64,000 nucleotides of DNA from Gibbula magus. Taxonomy: Eukaryota > Mollusca > Gastropoda > Trochida > Trochidae. The notes below the pieces were generated by a model. That model had not been told where the DNA came from and searched no databases. It worked only from the letters and a program-made list of their open reading frames with translations. The translations under genes were made by a program, and so were the position numbers. Each line of letters starts with the position of its first letter. Within the stretch, counting starts at the first letter, position 1. Below, piece after piece: positions 10,824-22,323 of the stretch. The stretch spans positions 82,234,134 through 82,298,133 of the forward strand of contig OW388293.1 of the NCBI GenBank assembly GCA_936450465.1. The letters run 5' to 3'.

Positions 10824-10935
10824 ACAATAGTTTGTGTTCAAGACGTATGTCTGGATGACCTATTGTTACTATTCGTTTTTTTCTTCTCATGATTTGTACG
10901 TTTTTTGTGCGCCCAATTCTGAAGTAACGGCCCAC

Positions 10936-12645
10936 CCGATGTGCATGGAATTTTCAGAGCTTATGGTTTGTGACAAAAGCTAGCCCTGTAAGTCGGGCGA
11001 TTTTTTATTTTCAACTTCTGTCCTGAGTTATCTCCCCTTGAAGTTGAAACTTTAAACCTCAATAGCTCAAAAACTTTTAAAGATAATTTCATACAACTTT
11101 CACCAACATGTCCAACATGGAGTTCAAGGTCAAGCATAAGTATTGAAGGCCTAAATATTGACGTGTCAATCCTAGTTATTTTAAGAAACATCTTTGCAGG
11201 TCTTACATAATCAAGTCTTCAAGTTTAAATCCCATTGGCTTATGAGTATGAACAGCGAGTAAAGCTTTATTTGGCTTTTGATTCCTTCTTTAATATCATC
11301 CTTAGTGGCAACAAATCTCTATACACTCGACCCCATTTACCCTGACCACCTATATCGGGAAATCTCCTATCTTTACCATGTTTTTGAGTGAAACGAGTAT
11401 TCAAATAAACGGGCCCTCTATTCCTCATCCAATCAAAATTATTGTAAAACGTCTCTTCTTATTTCTATACAAATGATGATTCGCTGAACAGATCTCATGT
11501 AATACCTGACAGTGGTAACTGTAAACTAATCTAAATTTAATTAAGTAATCCATTGTCAAAACATAGTGGACATGCGTTTCTTTAATGAAGTTAATGGACC
11601 GTTTGGTATAAACAAAATGCTAGATTTATGAAATGTTTATTAGTGGTAATCAGACTTCAAAACAGTGTAGCAAAGTGACATAACATACTTTTTGGTTTAA
11701 ACGTATTTACTCAACAAAAGAAGGAATGAATGGGCAAACAAGCCTACATGCTTCGATAAATGTCGCTCCACAATTCATGTATGGTTCACAGGATGTTTGC
11801 ACAAGCATTATAGGAAATATTATGCATTGTTTCAGACATACCTCTTTCATTAGAGTTCTAAGAAATGCCGGTGAAAGGACCATGTTGAAAGTGACATGTA
11901 TTCATTGTTGTGTTTGATGTTGTGAATTGGTTGATATGTACAATATAAGTCATCAATAGTTTCGTTGTCTCTTGGTCAGATACATGTCTGATTCAGATAT
12001 CCACATGAACTGTAACCGAATCATGTGGAAAAATTGGGTCTGACTGTACATGATTTTGTTTTCCTATGGCTTTTCTTTCTGTCAAGGTGTATAATGTATG
12101 ATGCGGAGTCTGCACACCAAATATTGACAAAACATTTGGAAAGCTAACACAATGAAATTAATTTAAAATGAGGGGATGAGGGGTAATAAGTTACAGTGAT
12201 GAGCAAATATGGTTCATTGATTTCTTTGAGGATGTAAATAAGTGACAAGTTTGCCAGTTGCCAGAGATTATTAAATCGTAACATTAATAACAAATATTAT
12301 TTTGTGTGCCTTTGGCGAGCATAATACATTATGTTTTTATTCCAAATATCTGATATTAATGATACAGAAACAGACTCGGCTTATTATCCGTTATCATTGT
12401 TTAAAGATGACTTTATTTACTGTCGGTGATATATCATTGTGAAGTGCCTTGAAAGAGTCCTTAATTAAGCATTTTGATTACATGATGTATGCGATGTATG
12501 CGAAAAATATTTGACATTAGATCATTAGGAATTGTTCATTAGTATTGTTTAATCAGTTCAAAATTACCACAATTTCTTTTTAAAACTCACAAATCGCTTG
12601 ATCACACTAGAGCAAGGGAAGAAACTTTAGTTTCAACATTTGAAA
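10936..12645 (+). repeat. Large duplicated block D, copy 1
   Basis: The same sequence recurs at 13094-14616. Both start at cccgatgtgcatgg, share ctcgaccccatttacc and ggtaactgtaaactaatct, and end near gaaactttagtttcaacatttg. Copy 1 contains about 285 bp (11031-11316) that is missing from copy 2. Copy 2 has about 70 bp (14324-14392) missing from copy 1. No intact gene is present. Part of the copy (11190-11290) is also paralogous to sequence downstream of genes 7 and 8. Confidence 0.75.
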
Positions 12646-12821
12646 AGTGCTGCATTGCTGGACTCATTAAACTTGCTGGCTAACAATAATTATTTGTGAT
12701 GTTTGGTTGTTGCCTTGTGACATACCTATTACAATACCTAATAGATTGAATTATACTTGTGTTCCTCCATCATAGAATTGCTACATGATTAGTTTAATTG
12801 ATTGTAGAGCAGGCGTTGATT

Positions 12822-13093
12822 GATACCAACTACTGGCTATTGGTCAACGGCACATTCTATCGAGGTTCTATTTGAATGCAGGAAATTAAAGGTAAACATA
12901 ACGATACCCGCTACTCGCTATTGGTCAATGGCACGTTCTATCGAGGTTCTATTTGAATGCAGGAAATTGAAGGTAACCATAATGATACCCGCTACTCGCT
13001 ATTGGTCAACGGCACTATCTATCGAGGTTATATTTGAATGCAGGAAATTGAAGGTAAACATAAAGATACCCGCTACTGGCTATTGGTCAATGA
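12822..13093 (+). repeat. 81-bp tandem repeat, short array (about 3.4 units)
   Basis: Units begin with gatacccgctactcgctatt at 12903, 12984 and 13065, exactly 81 bp apart, with a first diverged unit from 12822. It lies precisely between the two copies of block D. Because 81 is a multiple of three, one frame stays open across the array (27-residue repeat); this does not imply coding. Confidence 0.85.
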
Positions 13094-14616
13094 CCCGATG
13101 TGCATGGCATTTTCAGAGCTTATGGTTTGTGACAATAGCTAGCCCTGTAAGTCGGGCGATTTTTTATTTTCAACTTCTGTCCTGAGTTATCTCTCTATAC
13201 ACTCGACCCCATTTACCTGGACCACCTATATCGGGAAATCTCCTATCTTTACCATGTTTTTGAGTGAAACGAGTATTCAAATAAACGGGCCCTCTATTCC
13301 TCATCCAATCAAAATTATTGCAAAACGTCTCTTCTTATTTCTATACAAATGATGATTCGCTGAACAGATCTCGTGTAATACCTTACAGTGGTAACTGTAA
13401 ACTAATCTTAATTTGATTAAGTAATCAATTGTCAAAACATAGTGGACATGCGTTTTTTTATTGAAGGAAATGGACTGTTTGGTATTAAAAAAAATGCTAG
13501 ATTAATATATGGCTGAAATGTTTATTAGTGGTAATCAGACTTGAAAACCGTGTAGCAAAGTGACATAACATACTCTTTGGTTTAAACGTATTTACTCAAC
13601 AAAAGAAGGAATGAATGGGCAAACAAGCCTACATGCTTCAATAAATGTCGCTCCACAATGCATGTATTGTTCACAGGATGTTTGCACAAGCATTATAGGA
13701 AATAGTATGGATTTTCTTCAGACATAACTCTTTCATTAGAGTTCTATGAAATGCCGGTGAAACGACCATGTTGAAAGCGACATGTATTCATTGTTGTGTT
13801 TGATGTTGTGAATTGGTTGATATGTACAATATAAGTCATCAATAGTTTCGTTGTCTCTTGGTCAGATACATGTCTGATTCAGATATCCACATGAACTGTA
13901 ACCGAATCATATGGATAGATTGGGTCTGACTGTACATGATTTTGTTTTCCTATGGCTTTTCTTTCTGTTAAGGTGTATAATGTATGATGCGGAGTCTGCA
14001 CACCAAATATTGACAAAACATTTGGAAAGCTAACACAATGAAATGAATTTAAAATGAGGGGATGAGGGGATGAGCGGTAATAAGTTACAGTGATGAGCAA
14101 ATATGGTTCATTGATTTCTTTGAGGATGTAAATAAGTGACAAGTTTGCCAGTTGCCAGAGATTAGAGTTGCCATTAAATCGTATCATTAATAACAAAATA
14201 TTATTTTGTGAGCCTTTGGCGAGCATAATACATTATGTTTGTATTCGAAATATCTGATATTAATGATACAGAAACACACGCCGCTTATTAACCGTTATCA
14301 TTGTTTAAAGATTACTTTATTTACAAATCTGATAAGACAATTAACCTAGTTTATGTAATTTTATTGAGAGCAGGCCAAGGCAAAGGTCACTCTGTCGGTG
14401 ATATATCATTCTGAAGTGCCTTGAAAGAGTCCTTAATTAAGCATTTTGATAACATGATGTATGCGACTCTTTAAAAATATTGGATATTACATCATTAGGA
14501 ATTGTTCATTAGTTTTTTTTAATCAGTTCAAAATTACCACAATTTCTTTTTAAAACTCACAAATCGCTTGATCACACTAGAGCAAGGGAAGAAACTTTAG
14601 TTTTAACATTTGAAAC
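13094..14616 (+). repeat. Large duplicated block D, copy 2
   Basis: Second copy of the block at 10936-12645, deleted for the 285-bp segment and slightly diverged. It is sandwiched between the two 81-bp arrays, so array and block together look like a composite repeat whose order is block D, array, block D, array. Confidence 0.75.
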
Positions 14617-14660
14617 TTCATTCAACTTGCTGAATGAAGGAAAATGAAGGTAAACATAAT

Positions 14661-15910
14661 TATACCCGCTACTCGCTATTGGTCAACGGCACGTTCTATC
14701 GATGTTCTATTTGAATGCAGGAAATTAAAGGTAACCATAATGATACCCGCTACTAGCTATTGATCAACGGCACCTTCTATAGAGCTTCTATTTGAATGCA
14801 GGAAATTGAAGGTAAACATAAAGATACCCGCTACTCGCTATTGGTCAATAAATCGTTGTAACAAAGTTCTATTTGAATGCAGGAAACTGGAGGTAATCTT
14901 AAAGATACCCGCTACTCGCTATAGGTCAACGGCACCTTCTACCGAGGTTATATTTGAATGTAGGAAACTAAAGGTAAACATAAAGATACGCGCTACTCGC
15001 TATTGGTCAATGGCATGTTCTATCGAGGTTCTATTTGAATGCAGGAAATTGAAGGTAAATTTAAAGATACCCGCTACTCGCTATTGATCAATGGCACGTT
15101 CTATCGAGGTTCTGTTTGAAAGCAGGAAATTGAAGGTAAACATAAAGATACCCGCTACTCGCTATTGGTCAACGGCACGTTCTGTCTAGGTTATATTTGA
15201 ATGCAGGAAATTGAAGGTAAACATAAAGATACAGGCTATTAGTCAATGGCACGTTCTATCAAGGTTCTATTTGAAAGCAGGAAAGTGAAGGTAATCTTAA
15301 AGAAACCCGCTACTCGCTATTGATCAATGGCACGTTCTATCGAGGTTCTGTTTGAAAGCAGGAAATTGAAGGTAAACATAAAGATACCCGCTACTCGCTA
15401 TTGGTCAACGGCACGTTCTGTCTAGGTTTTATTTGAATGCAGGAAATTGTAGCTAAACATAAAGATACCCGCTACTGGCTATTGGTCAATTGCACGTTGT
15501 ATCAAGGTTTTATTTGAAAGCAGGAAAGTGAAGGTAATCTTAAAGAAACCCGCTACTCGCTATTGATCAATGGCACGTTCTATCGAGGTTCTGTTCGAAT
15601 GAAGGAAATTGAAGGTAACCATAACGATACCCGCTACTCGCTATTGGTCAATGGCACGTTATGTCTAGGTTCTAGTTGAATGCAGGAAATTGAAGGTAAA
15701 CATAAAGATACCCGCTACTCGCTATTGCTCAATGCCACGTTGTATCAAGGTTTTATTTGAAAGCAGGAAACGGAAGGTAATCTGTCAGATACCCGCTACC
15801 TGCTATTGGTCAACGGCACTTTCTATCGAGGTTCTATTTAAATGCAGGAAATTAAAGGTAAACATAACGATACCCGCTACTCGCTATTGGTCAACAGCAC
15901 GTTCTATCCA
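14661..15910 (+). repeat. 81-bp tandem repeat, long array (about 15.5 units)
   Basis: Unit starts at 14661, 14742, 14823, 14904, 14985, 15066, 15147, 15228, 15302, 15383, 15464, 15545, 15626, 15707, 15788 and 15869. The spacing is 81 bp throughout, except the unit at 15228, which is 74 bp. Each unit carries gctattggtcaa (an inverted CCAAT) and ttgaatgcaggaaattgaag. Variant units with ttgaaagcagg and gtaatctta recur every few units (about 15250, 15500, 15750), hinting at a higher-order repeat. The array ends abruptly in LINE-like coding sequence. Confidence 0.9.
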
Positions 15911-16076
15911 GGAAGTCCTCATGTATTCAATGAAACTGGGTGTAAAAGCATGGAATTCCCTCCCAATTGAAAACGAAAACCACTTAAACTGTTTCAGAGC
16001 TCATGTAAATCATGAATTGGACAATGTTTTATTTTCTGATGCAAGTTTTCTCAAAGTGCGTAAATATCGGGACTAA
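15909..16076 (+). pseudogene. LINE reverse-transcriptase C-terminal fragment
   Basis: The translation gives MKLGVKAWNSLPIEN followed by CFRAHVNHEL. This matches the G-V-K-x-WNSLP-x-E-x-x ... F-x-x-x-L signature found at the end of many non-LTR retrotransposon ORF2 proteins. The frame is continuous with the 81-bp array just upstream, a fusion of repeat and relic. No RT core is adjacent. Confidence 0.5.
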
Positions 16077-16084
16077 AGACACAT

Positions 16085-16950
16085 TCAAACCCATCTACCA
16101 ACGAGCAAAACATAGACTGAAATTACACATGTTGGGTGGTATATCAACGTGAGGAGAGATGCCATTGTGTAATTTTTATGCGAATCTTGTGGAGCGCTAT
16201 GTAAACATTTTACATGGCCACCTGCTTCCAACAGCACAGCATTGTATGAAGATAATGGATTTTCCAGCACAATAACCACCCAAAACACACAGCGGGTTAC
16301 GAAGAGATACAATAAGTTTATTAATTGATTAGGACAATGCGTGAATTTGGGAGTAAAATGTAAAACATAATACCTGCTCGACTGCTTTGGTAAATACCTT
16401 GAGTAGTGATACGTTTTTTCCGCTCTAGATACACATCTTAGCATCAAAGTTACCCGAGCTAGTGTGGATAATATGGGCGCATGTGATTTTAACCAGAGAA
16501 GAAGTTGATGGAGTAAAGTATTTTTCTTACAACAATGCACATATTTCAGACCTATTTTGGAACTCTGTGCAGTGTTGGCGTTATTTGATGGTGGCTTTAG
16601 CCTTTATTTACAGTAGAAATGATAAAAAAAATTGTAATGGATACTTGGTATTATCATTGTGACTGTGCGGTTGAAAATAGTGTAGTTAAAATATCCAATG
16701 GAGTGTGATAAAGTAAGTAAAGTGCAGTTTACTCTTGCAATTTAACAATGGTATTGTATTTAAGATCAATTATTTATTTATTGAAATGAAGGGGGGCTGA
16801 TTTGCCTGATTTGTCGGCAAAGTTCTCTGAGAGTCTACTGACTCTTGTGAAAGTTGGCTTTGTTTCACATCTGTATCCTCTGCAGACTTTGACTCTACAG
16901 GGGCACATTAACTGTGGTATATGAGCGGTTCATTAGATATCGCGCTAACA
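16085..16950. other. Intergenic DNA, no gene seen
   Basis: Open frames of up to about 150 codons occur on the minus strand at 16085-16540. The composition and lack of any motif make them chance frames. Confidence 0.4.
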
Positions 16951-17041
16951 AGACGCGGGACGGACGTACGGCCGGACGGACGGACGTACAGAGCTGAATA
17001 CTATGTCCCCCGCTCCGCGCTTCGCGGCGGCGGGGGACAAT
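16780..17041. mobile_element. Hairpin-ended mobile-element terminus
   Basis: The segment ends in ggacggacgt repeats followed by a near-perfect hairpin at 17003-17039 (ATGTCCCCCGC arm, GCGGGGGACA arm). The same GACGGA-rich stretch and TGTCCC/GGGGGACA hairpin closes the larger element at 18362-19492. It is interpreted as the 3' part of a related Helitron-like or foldback element; the left boundary is uncertain. Confidence 0.5.
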
Positions 17042-17750
17042 TAATGATCAACCATCAAGACCCAACTACACTGCTTTCTAAGTATTTTGATTATTAAACT
17101 CACAGAAAACTTAAACTTAACATTATCAATTACAACCATATTTTACGTATCTTCAGAATAATGTATCTAAATAATAATTAACCATCTTAATTGCAAAACG
17201 ACCAACTACCCAGATAATTCTAGCAGGATAATAATATACAGTGTGGCCGTTGTTATTCAATATTAGTCAAGTATTGTCATATAGAAAAGGGTTAAAGATT
17301 GTTCTTCACACTTCATTTAAAGTGAAGACACTGCGGACCTGGAGAGATGCAATTATGGTCTGTTCTTCTCAATATAACACTTGATACCATTTCCACTGCT
17401 AATAAGGTATGGTCCTGTATCACATCATTAGAGCCAAAGCTGAGATAACTTTCATTTTGAAGATGAAGAATAAGTTTGATCTGCTCCTCATGAAACGATA
17501 CATAGTAATGAACCAAAAAAGGATATTGATTTTAGACGTACTTGGTTGAGATTTCAATGGAATGAAGAATCAGAATGTAACTGACAGAATGACTCTCAGT
17601 TCTGTTCATGTGGACTAACACATTTCAGAAAATATTTATTATGGAAATAATAATTCAAAAGTGTATGCAACAATTGTTAAGACGATCACCTCTTTAAATG
17701 TTGGAAGTTATACTTGTTTGTGTTCTTTGGTGACTATCAGTCAAAGGCAC
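17042..17750 (+). repeat. Paralogous intergenic block P (copy 2)
   Basis: It shares accatcaagacccaactacactg and cacttcatttaaagtgaagacac with 4860-5100 and 44080-44460. It is again upstream of a SINE and a LINE relic, the same order as 4.6-8.9 kb before gene 2. Confidence 0.55.
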
Positions 17751-17754
17751 AGGT

Positions 17755-17962
17755 GAGTTGAGGTGGAGTTTATTGCTGCTTTCAAGGGTTTTCCACTTTT
17801 ATCATGGCTGCTAGTATTATTGCAGGGAGAAAGCTCGCAACACCATTGTAGTTATGCATTACGGTGAAACTTGGAAGCATCGGCTATAACTACCAAACCA
17901 TTGGTGGTACTGCATTGAAATACATTGTAGCATTACACCCTAATCTTATTGTTTATAAAACG
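17755..17962 (-). mobile_element. tRNA-derived SINE body and tail (antisense)
   Basis: It reads gaggtggagtttattgctgc, atggctgctagtattattgc and gaagcatcggctataac. This is the reverse complement of the SINE tail and body at 29100-29328. The tRNA-related head is lost. The copy joins directly to the LINE relic, as at 8287-8425. Confidence 0.6.
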
Positions 17963-18361
17963 TTCTCCAACCTGGCCAGTAAGACTGTGTCGATATAGAA
18001 TTGGAAAGAACATTGATTGTGATAATTGCAAAAATGTCAGTGAATTAGTTTATCACTCTCGCTCATCTACTCCTGCTAAACTCAGAAACAAGCTGCATGA
18101 CTGCTGTGATAATTATAATTTTAAAATAAACTGTTACTGAGTTACCTGTTTCGTCAAACTGGTGAATGTGAATTCAAGTCATTATCTCATCAACAATTCA
18201 TCCTCTGAATTCAATCCTTTGAAACTAACTGAATTTCTTTTGAAAATATTGAGCAATGTATGTGAAGTTACTTCCAACACTTACTTATATTGATAATCTT
18301 AAAATTGGCTTTGCTGTGCTTCTGTTAACAAACTAGAAATATGTGGATGTGATGCACTGTG
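17950..18361 (+). pseudogene. LINE ORF2 relic, 5' part (split by insertion)
   Basis: Homologous to 8423-8830. The translated fragment includes YRIGKNIDCDNC and a LRNKLHDCCDN segment resembling linker regions of LINE ORF2. The relic is interrupted at about 18361 by the hairpin-ended repeat element and resumes at about 19498. Confidence 0.45.
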
Positions 18362-19492
18362 ATGTCCCCCGCTCCAACTTTCAATCCAACCTAGTCATAT
18401 TACCCTTATTTTTCACTTATGCTAAGCACTAAGTTCAAAACTGCATTAATAACGAGAAATAAAAAATTCAGAATAGCCAAAGTAGCAAAAGGCACCACTC
18501 TATCACTAGGTCTAATCAAATACAAAGATTTGGAGATAGAGGCCGGAAAAGGTCCCTACCCCCAATATGCACTAAGTTCAAATTGTTTCCATGGAAACCA
18601 GAACAAAATTAAAAATTCAGAATAACCAAAATAGCGAAAGGCACCACTCCACCACTAGGTCTAACCACATACCAAGTTTCATAAAGAAATACTTGATAGA
18701 TTTTGAAATAGAGGCCGGAAAACGTCCCTACCCCCAATTTGCAATAGGTTGAAATTGTTGCCATGGAAACTAGTAAAAATAAAAAAATCAGAATAGCAAA
18801 AGTAGCAAAAGGCACCACTCTATCACTAGGTCTAAGCAAATACCAAGTTTGGTGAAAAAATATTGAACGGTTTTGGAGATAGAGGCCGGAAAAGGTCCCT
18901 ACCCTCAATTTGCACTATGTTCAAATTGTTTCCATGGAAACCAGAAAAAATAAAATATTCAGAATAACCAAAATAGCTAAAGGCACCACTCCACCATTAG
19001 GTCTAACCACATACCAAGTTTCGTAAAGAAATACTAGATAGATTTTGAAATAGAGGCCGGAAAAGGTCCCTACCCCTAATTTGCACTGAGTTCAAATTGT
19101 TTCCATGGAAATCAGAAAAAATAAAATATTCAGTATAACCAAAATAGCAAAAAGCACCACTCCACCATTAGGTCGAACCACATACCAAGTTTCTTAAAGA
19201 AATACTAGATAGATTTTGAAATAGAGGCCGGAAAAGGTCCCTACCCCCAATTTGCACTAAGTTCAAATTGTTTCCATGGAAACCAGAAAAAATATAAAAA
19301 ATTCAGAATAATCAAAATAGCAAAAGGCACCACTCCACCACTAGGTCTAACCACATACCAAGTTTCTTGAAAAAATATTGAACGTTTTTTGAGATATGAC
19401 CCGCAAAAGAAAGCATTTCGAAATGACGGAATGACGGAATAACGGACGGAGGCGAAAACATTATGTCTCCCGAAAAAAATTTCGGGGGACAT
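18362..19492. mobile_element. Hairpin-ended element carrying 171-bp tandem repeats (Helentron/pearl-like candidate)
   Basis: The left end is ATGTCCCCCGCTCC and the right end CGGGGGACAT. The right end also forms a hairpin (19463-19492) preceded by gacggaatgacgga repeats. Inside are about six copies of a 171-172-bp repeat; the phrase ggccggaaaaggtccctac starts at 18541, 18713, 18884, 19055 and 19226. Comparison with the uninterrupted LINE relic at 8800-8830 shows this element is an insertion. A tandem-repeat core between short inverted ends and a terminal hairpin is the layout described for bivalve pearl elements and Helentron derivatives; the class is my inference. It encodes no protein. Confidence 0.65.
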
Positions 19493-19497
19493 AATAA

Positions 19498-20060
19498 AGT
19501 GAAGTCATAAAACCGCTTTGGAACAAAAACATTGTTAAACATCGAAGCGGGAGCTATCGTCCAATATCCAATCTGAATTTGGTCTTAATGATACAGGCCT
19601 TAAAATGATGTAGATCATGTCTATATATCTGGTTAATCCCAATGTGTTATGGTTGAAAATGAATTGGTGAATCTGATATCAGGAAAGTCATTATCATTAA
19701 CTCTGCCAAACCAGTTGTTTTGATACATGAGACTGGAAATAACATTGACTGATTTTGTTAAATCTTGACTAAACAATGTCAATGAGTCAAAGGGCAGTTA
19801 TTAAACCCTTTTTGCAAAAACATTGTTTGAAATGGGAGCTATTCTCCAATATCCGACCTCTCCTTGGTTTCTAAAATGATCGAGAAAGTTATGAAGTCTA
19901 AACTGGTGGAACATTTTCTATAACATTATTTACGATTTCCGGGATGCTAAACGTGCTGGTCACAGCAGAGAGAAAGCACCCACATTTTGTTGTGAACAAT
20001 ATTGCTTGGACTGCTCGACCTCTCTACACCTTTTGATGCAATTACTATACACTCTTGCTT
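19498..20060 (+). pseudogene. LINE reverse-transcriptase relic, 3' part
   Basis: Continuation of the relic after the insertion. Phrases readable across several frames include a PLWNKNIVKH segment, then YRPLSLVSKMIEKVMKSKLV followed by a degraded HFL-region. A later GLLDLSTPFDA resembles the RT motif LLDLSxAFD. Stops and frameshifts are frequent, so it is non-functional. Confidence 0.55.
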
Positions 20061-20380
20061 GTGAATTTGGTCTCAATGATACAGACCTAATATGATGTAG
20101 ATGAGATCTATGTATCTGGTTGATCACAGTTTGTTAAGGTTGAAAATGAACTATCGTCAATATACACAAGCGGTTTTATAAATTGGGGACTTTTATTTAT
20201 TTCGTATGGAGGAAAAACCAATGACGATATCCTTGTTCATGTTAGTTATTCGTTTTATACATTGACTACTCATGAGAACAAAGATATGTATTTACATATA
20301 ATAAATTGCTCCCACACTATAAATATTTTCTGTGGAACACAGTTTCGGATGACACATTTATGAGATAAGACTGAACTAAT

Positions 20381-20522
20381 GTGTCACATTTGTAAAGTCA
20401 TGGATGGTCCTATCATGTCTAAGATAACTGTATGGTCAGCTGTTTTATTTCTCAGGCCAATACTTTAAATCAGTTTACTATTTATCTAGTTAGATATAGG
20501 AAAACCCTCTAACGTCGACAAT
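20381..20522 (+). promoter_or_regulatory. Conserved upstream block of C1q gene 3
   Basis: Same block as before gene 2: atggtcctatcatgtc, agataactg, and the pyrimidine tract ending CAG at 20455, exactly 68 bp before the ATG as in gene 2. Interpreted as a candidate 5' UTR acceptor or promoter. Confidence 0.5.
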
Positions 20523-20940
20523 ATGGGTAATTCTGTCCTGCTACTTTGGGTGTTAATATTAATGTTTAATTATTCAACTAGAAGTGATGTGCAGACACCT
20601 GATCCCAGCCTTAATGAGCACATGAAGAAGATAGACGAAGTTTTAGCTGAAATGCAGTCTCATTCTCAAGCTCAAGAACAGAAGTACTCGGCAATATTAA
20701 CAAGTTTACTTTCTCAGCTCAAGCAAACTGAACTTGAACTTGGCGATCTTAAGACAAGTCTAAACGAAACTGTCTTAGAATTAGAGGAAAAGAAGGCAGA
20801 GATATCTGAACTATGGAATTGTCACAATGCAACAGTTTCGGAGTTGGATGAGCTCCGTGCAAAACACAACAATGTCGTTGCGGATTTGGCAGAAACTCGG
20901 TCCAAGTTTGAAGACTTTGAGAAACGACCCGTTCACAATG
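20523..20940 (+). CDS. C1q gene 3, exon 1 (signal peptide + stalk)
   Basis: It encodes MGNSVLLLWVLILMFNYST, a signal peptide, then the coiled-coil stalk (IDEVLAEMQSHSQAQEQKYS, TELELGDLKTS, LNETV and NAT sequons). The stalk is about ten residues longer than in gene 2, with an added AKHNNVVADLAETRSK segment. It contains an extra cysteine (WNCHNAT) that could form an inter-chain disulfide. The exon ends AATG at 20940 with donor GTAGGC, a weaker variant of the GTAAGC seen in siblings. Joined to exon 2 it gives a 267-residue protein with no internal stop. Confidence 0.88.
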
Positions 20941-21937
20941 GTAGGCACAAACACATAACGACACTTTTTATCATATGATGTGGCTAAGACATGTATTCTT
21001 ATAATTGCGGTAAAGTGTAATAAGTGTGGTAATTTATAATAAAAACGCAATAAAATGATTTGGTGAGTTCGGATGTAAACATTGTGAAATACTGGAATTC
21101 AGTATGCTGTAAAATGTCATAACCCTGTAAGTTTTTAGGTCTTTTTCGGCCATAGATTGCGTCGATTTCCTACATCATAACTGGTGGGATGAATTGTTTT
21201 GAAATATATGGCGGATAACACTAATACTGTCAGTCACTGAGTGTGTAATCAACACATGAAGGTCTTAATCCACCATAACCTCAATCACTTAAAAAGGAGT
21301 GTCAAAGAAATGTATGAAGTACCCTTCCAGCTCTAGACTGGGAGTGCTAACTGTATAGTGTGATATGAAATCCGAACTCATTGAAGAAGCGAATCATTCC
21401 TGTGATTGATTTGAGTAAAATAAATTATATTTTCTCTTAAAAAAACGTTGCAACCGACTGTAGATTATCATTCCTGACTTATTTCTACGTACACACATAT
21501 TACCTTGGAGTACTATGAATCACCGTCATCGATTTTGATTTTATTCTCATTACAAACTTGGTAAATGATTGTTGCGAAACAACGTTTTGCGTCAATCACA
21601 TTGTTAATAGTATTTATTGTTTCATATATGTGTTTTACATAAGCAACGAAATAATTGTTCTGTATTATGTGATGGCTTGTGTCCATGATGAACGTCCAAA
21701 AAAAGGATAATGACTTGTTAACTTCAATAGAGCAAGGTCCACGAGTGCGGCAATATGACATTCCTTTATTTATCCGCTTATAAGACCTAAAGGCATATTC
21801 CCACAGGGGGACATTCACAAGTAAACTGCTTATTTAGTGGATAGACAAACATTGAGGGTTCTTGTGCTCTCAGAACACTGTTCTTGTACTGTCATTTCAT
21901 TTCGCATTTTGAACATGGATTAATCACTTTCTTTCAG
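20941..21937 (+). other. C1q gene 3 intron
   Basis: A 997-bp phase-1 intron (GTAGGC donor, ctttcag acceptor). A minus-strand open frame of about 100 codons at 21513-21818 has no recognisable motif. Otherwise no feature. Confidence 0.65.
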
Positions 21938-22323
21938 GTACCATTGGGTTGTATGCCAAGCTATCGAAGGACACGAGTGTTATTTCTAATAAACCTATTA
22001 TTTTTGACCTGGTCTTCAATGACATGGGGGGATCTTATGACAGACATACTGGAAAATTCACTGTTCCAATGAATGGCACCTACCAAATTTGGATAGATTT
22101 TGTATTCCGACGATCTGGGTCTGCCTTTTCGTTCTATATACAAACAGAAAAACACGTCATTGATTATGGCTATGCAGGCGACGAGGGTGCAGCAGAATCG
22201 GCCTCAACTTTAGGCATGTATTATCTACAACAAGGAGAGTCCATATGGATTACGCCGTCTCAAGATGTATTTCTGTTTAATGCATACTGTAATTTTGGCG
22301 CTGTGCTATTAAACACTCATTAA
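21938..22323 (+). CDS. C1q gene 3, exon 2 (C1q domain)
   Basis: Phase-1 terminal exon reading G-TIGLYAKLSKDTSV, then FDLVFNDMGGSYDRHTGKF, VPMNGTYQIWIDFVFRRSG, LQQGESIWITPSQDVFLF and CNFGAVLLNTH, TAA. It is a full-length C1q domain of 128 residues. It shares the YGYAGDEG loop and LGMYY strand with gene 1, so genes 1 and 3 are one subtype while 2, 4, 7 and 8 are the other. It is intact and very likely functional. Confidence 0.9.

Noticed and set aside
12820..13185. 121-codon open frame across the short 81-bp array
   Set aside because: The frame is open because 81 is a multiple of three and the unit has no stop in that frame. There is no start context, splice support or recognisable domain.
14661..15910. 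CRISPR-like array
   Set aside because: The whole 81-bp unit is repeated with no unique spacers, and the genome is clearly eukaryotic.
16085..16540. 151-codon minus-strand open frame
   Set aside because: No motif or conservation in paralogous regions. Composition is like surrounding intergenic DNA.
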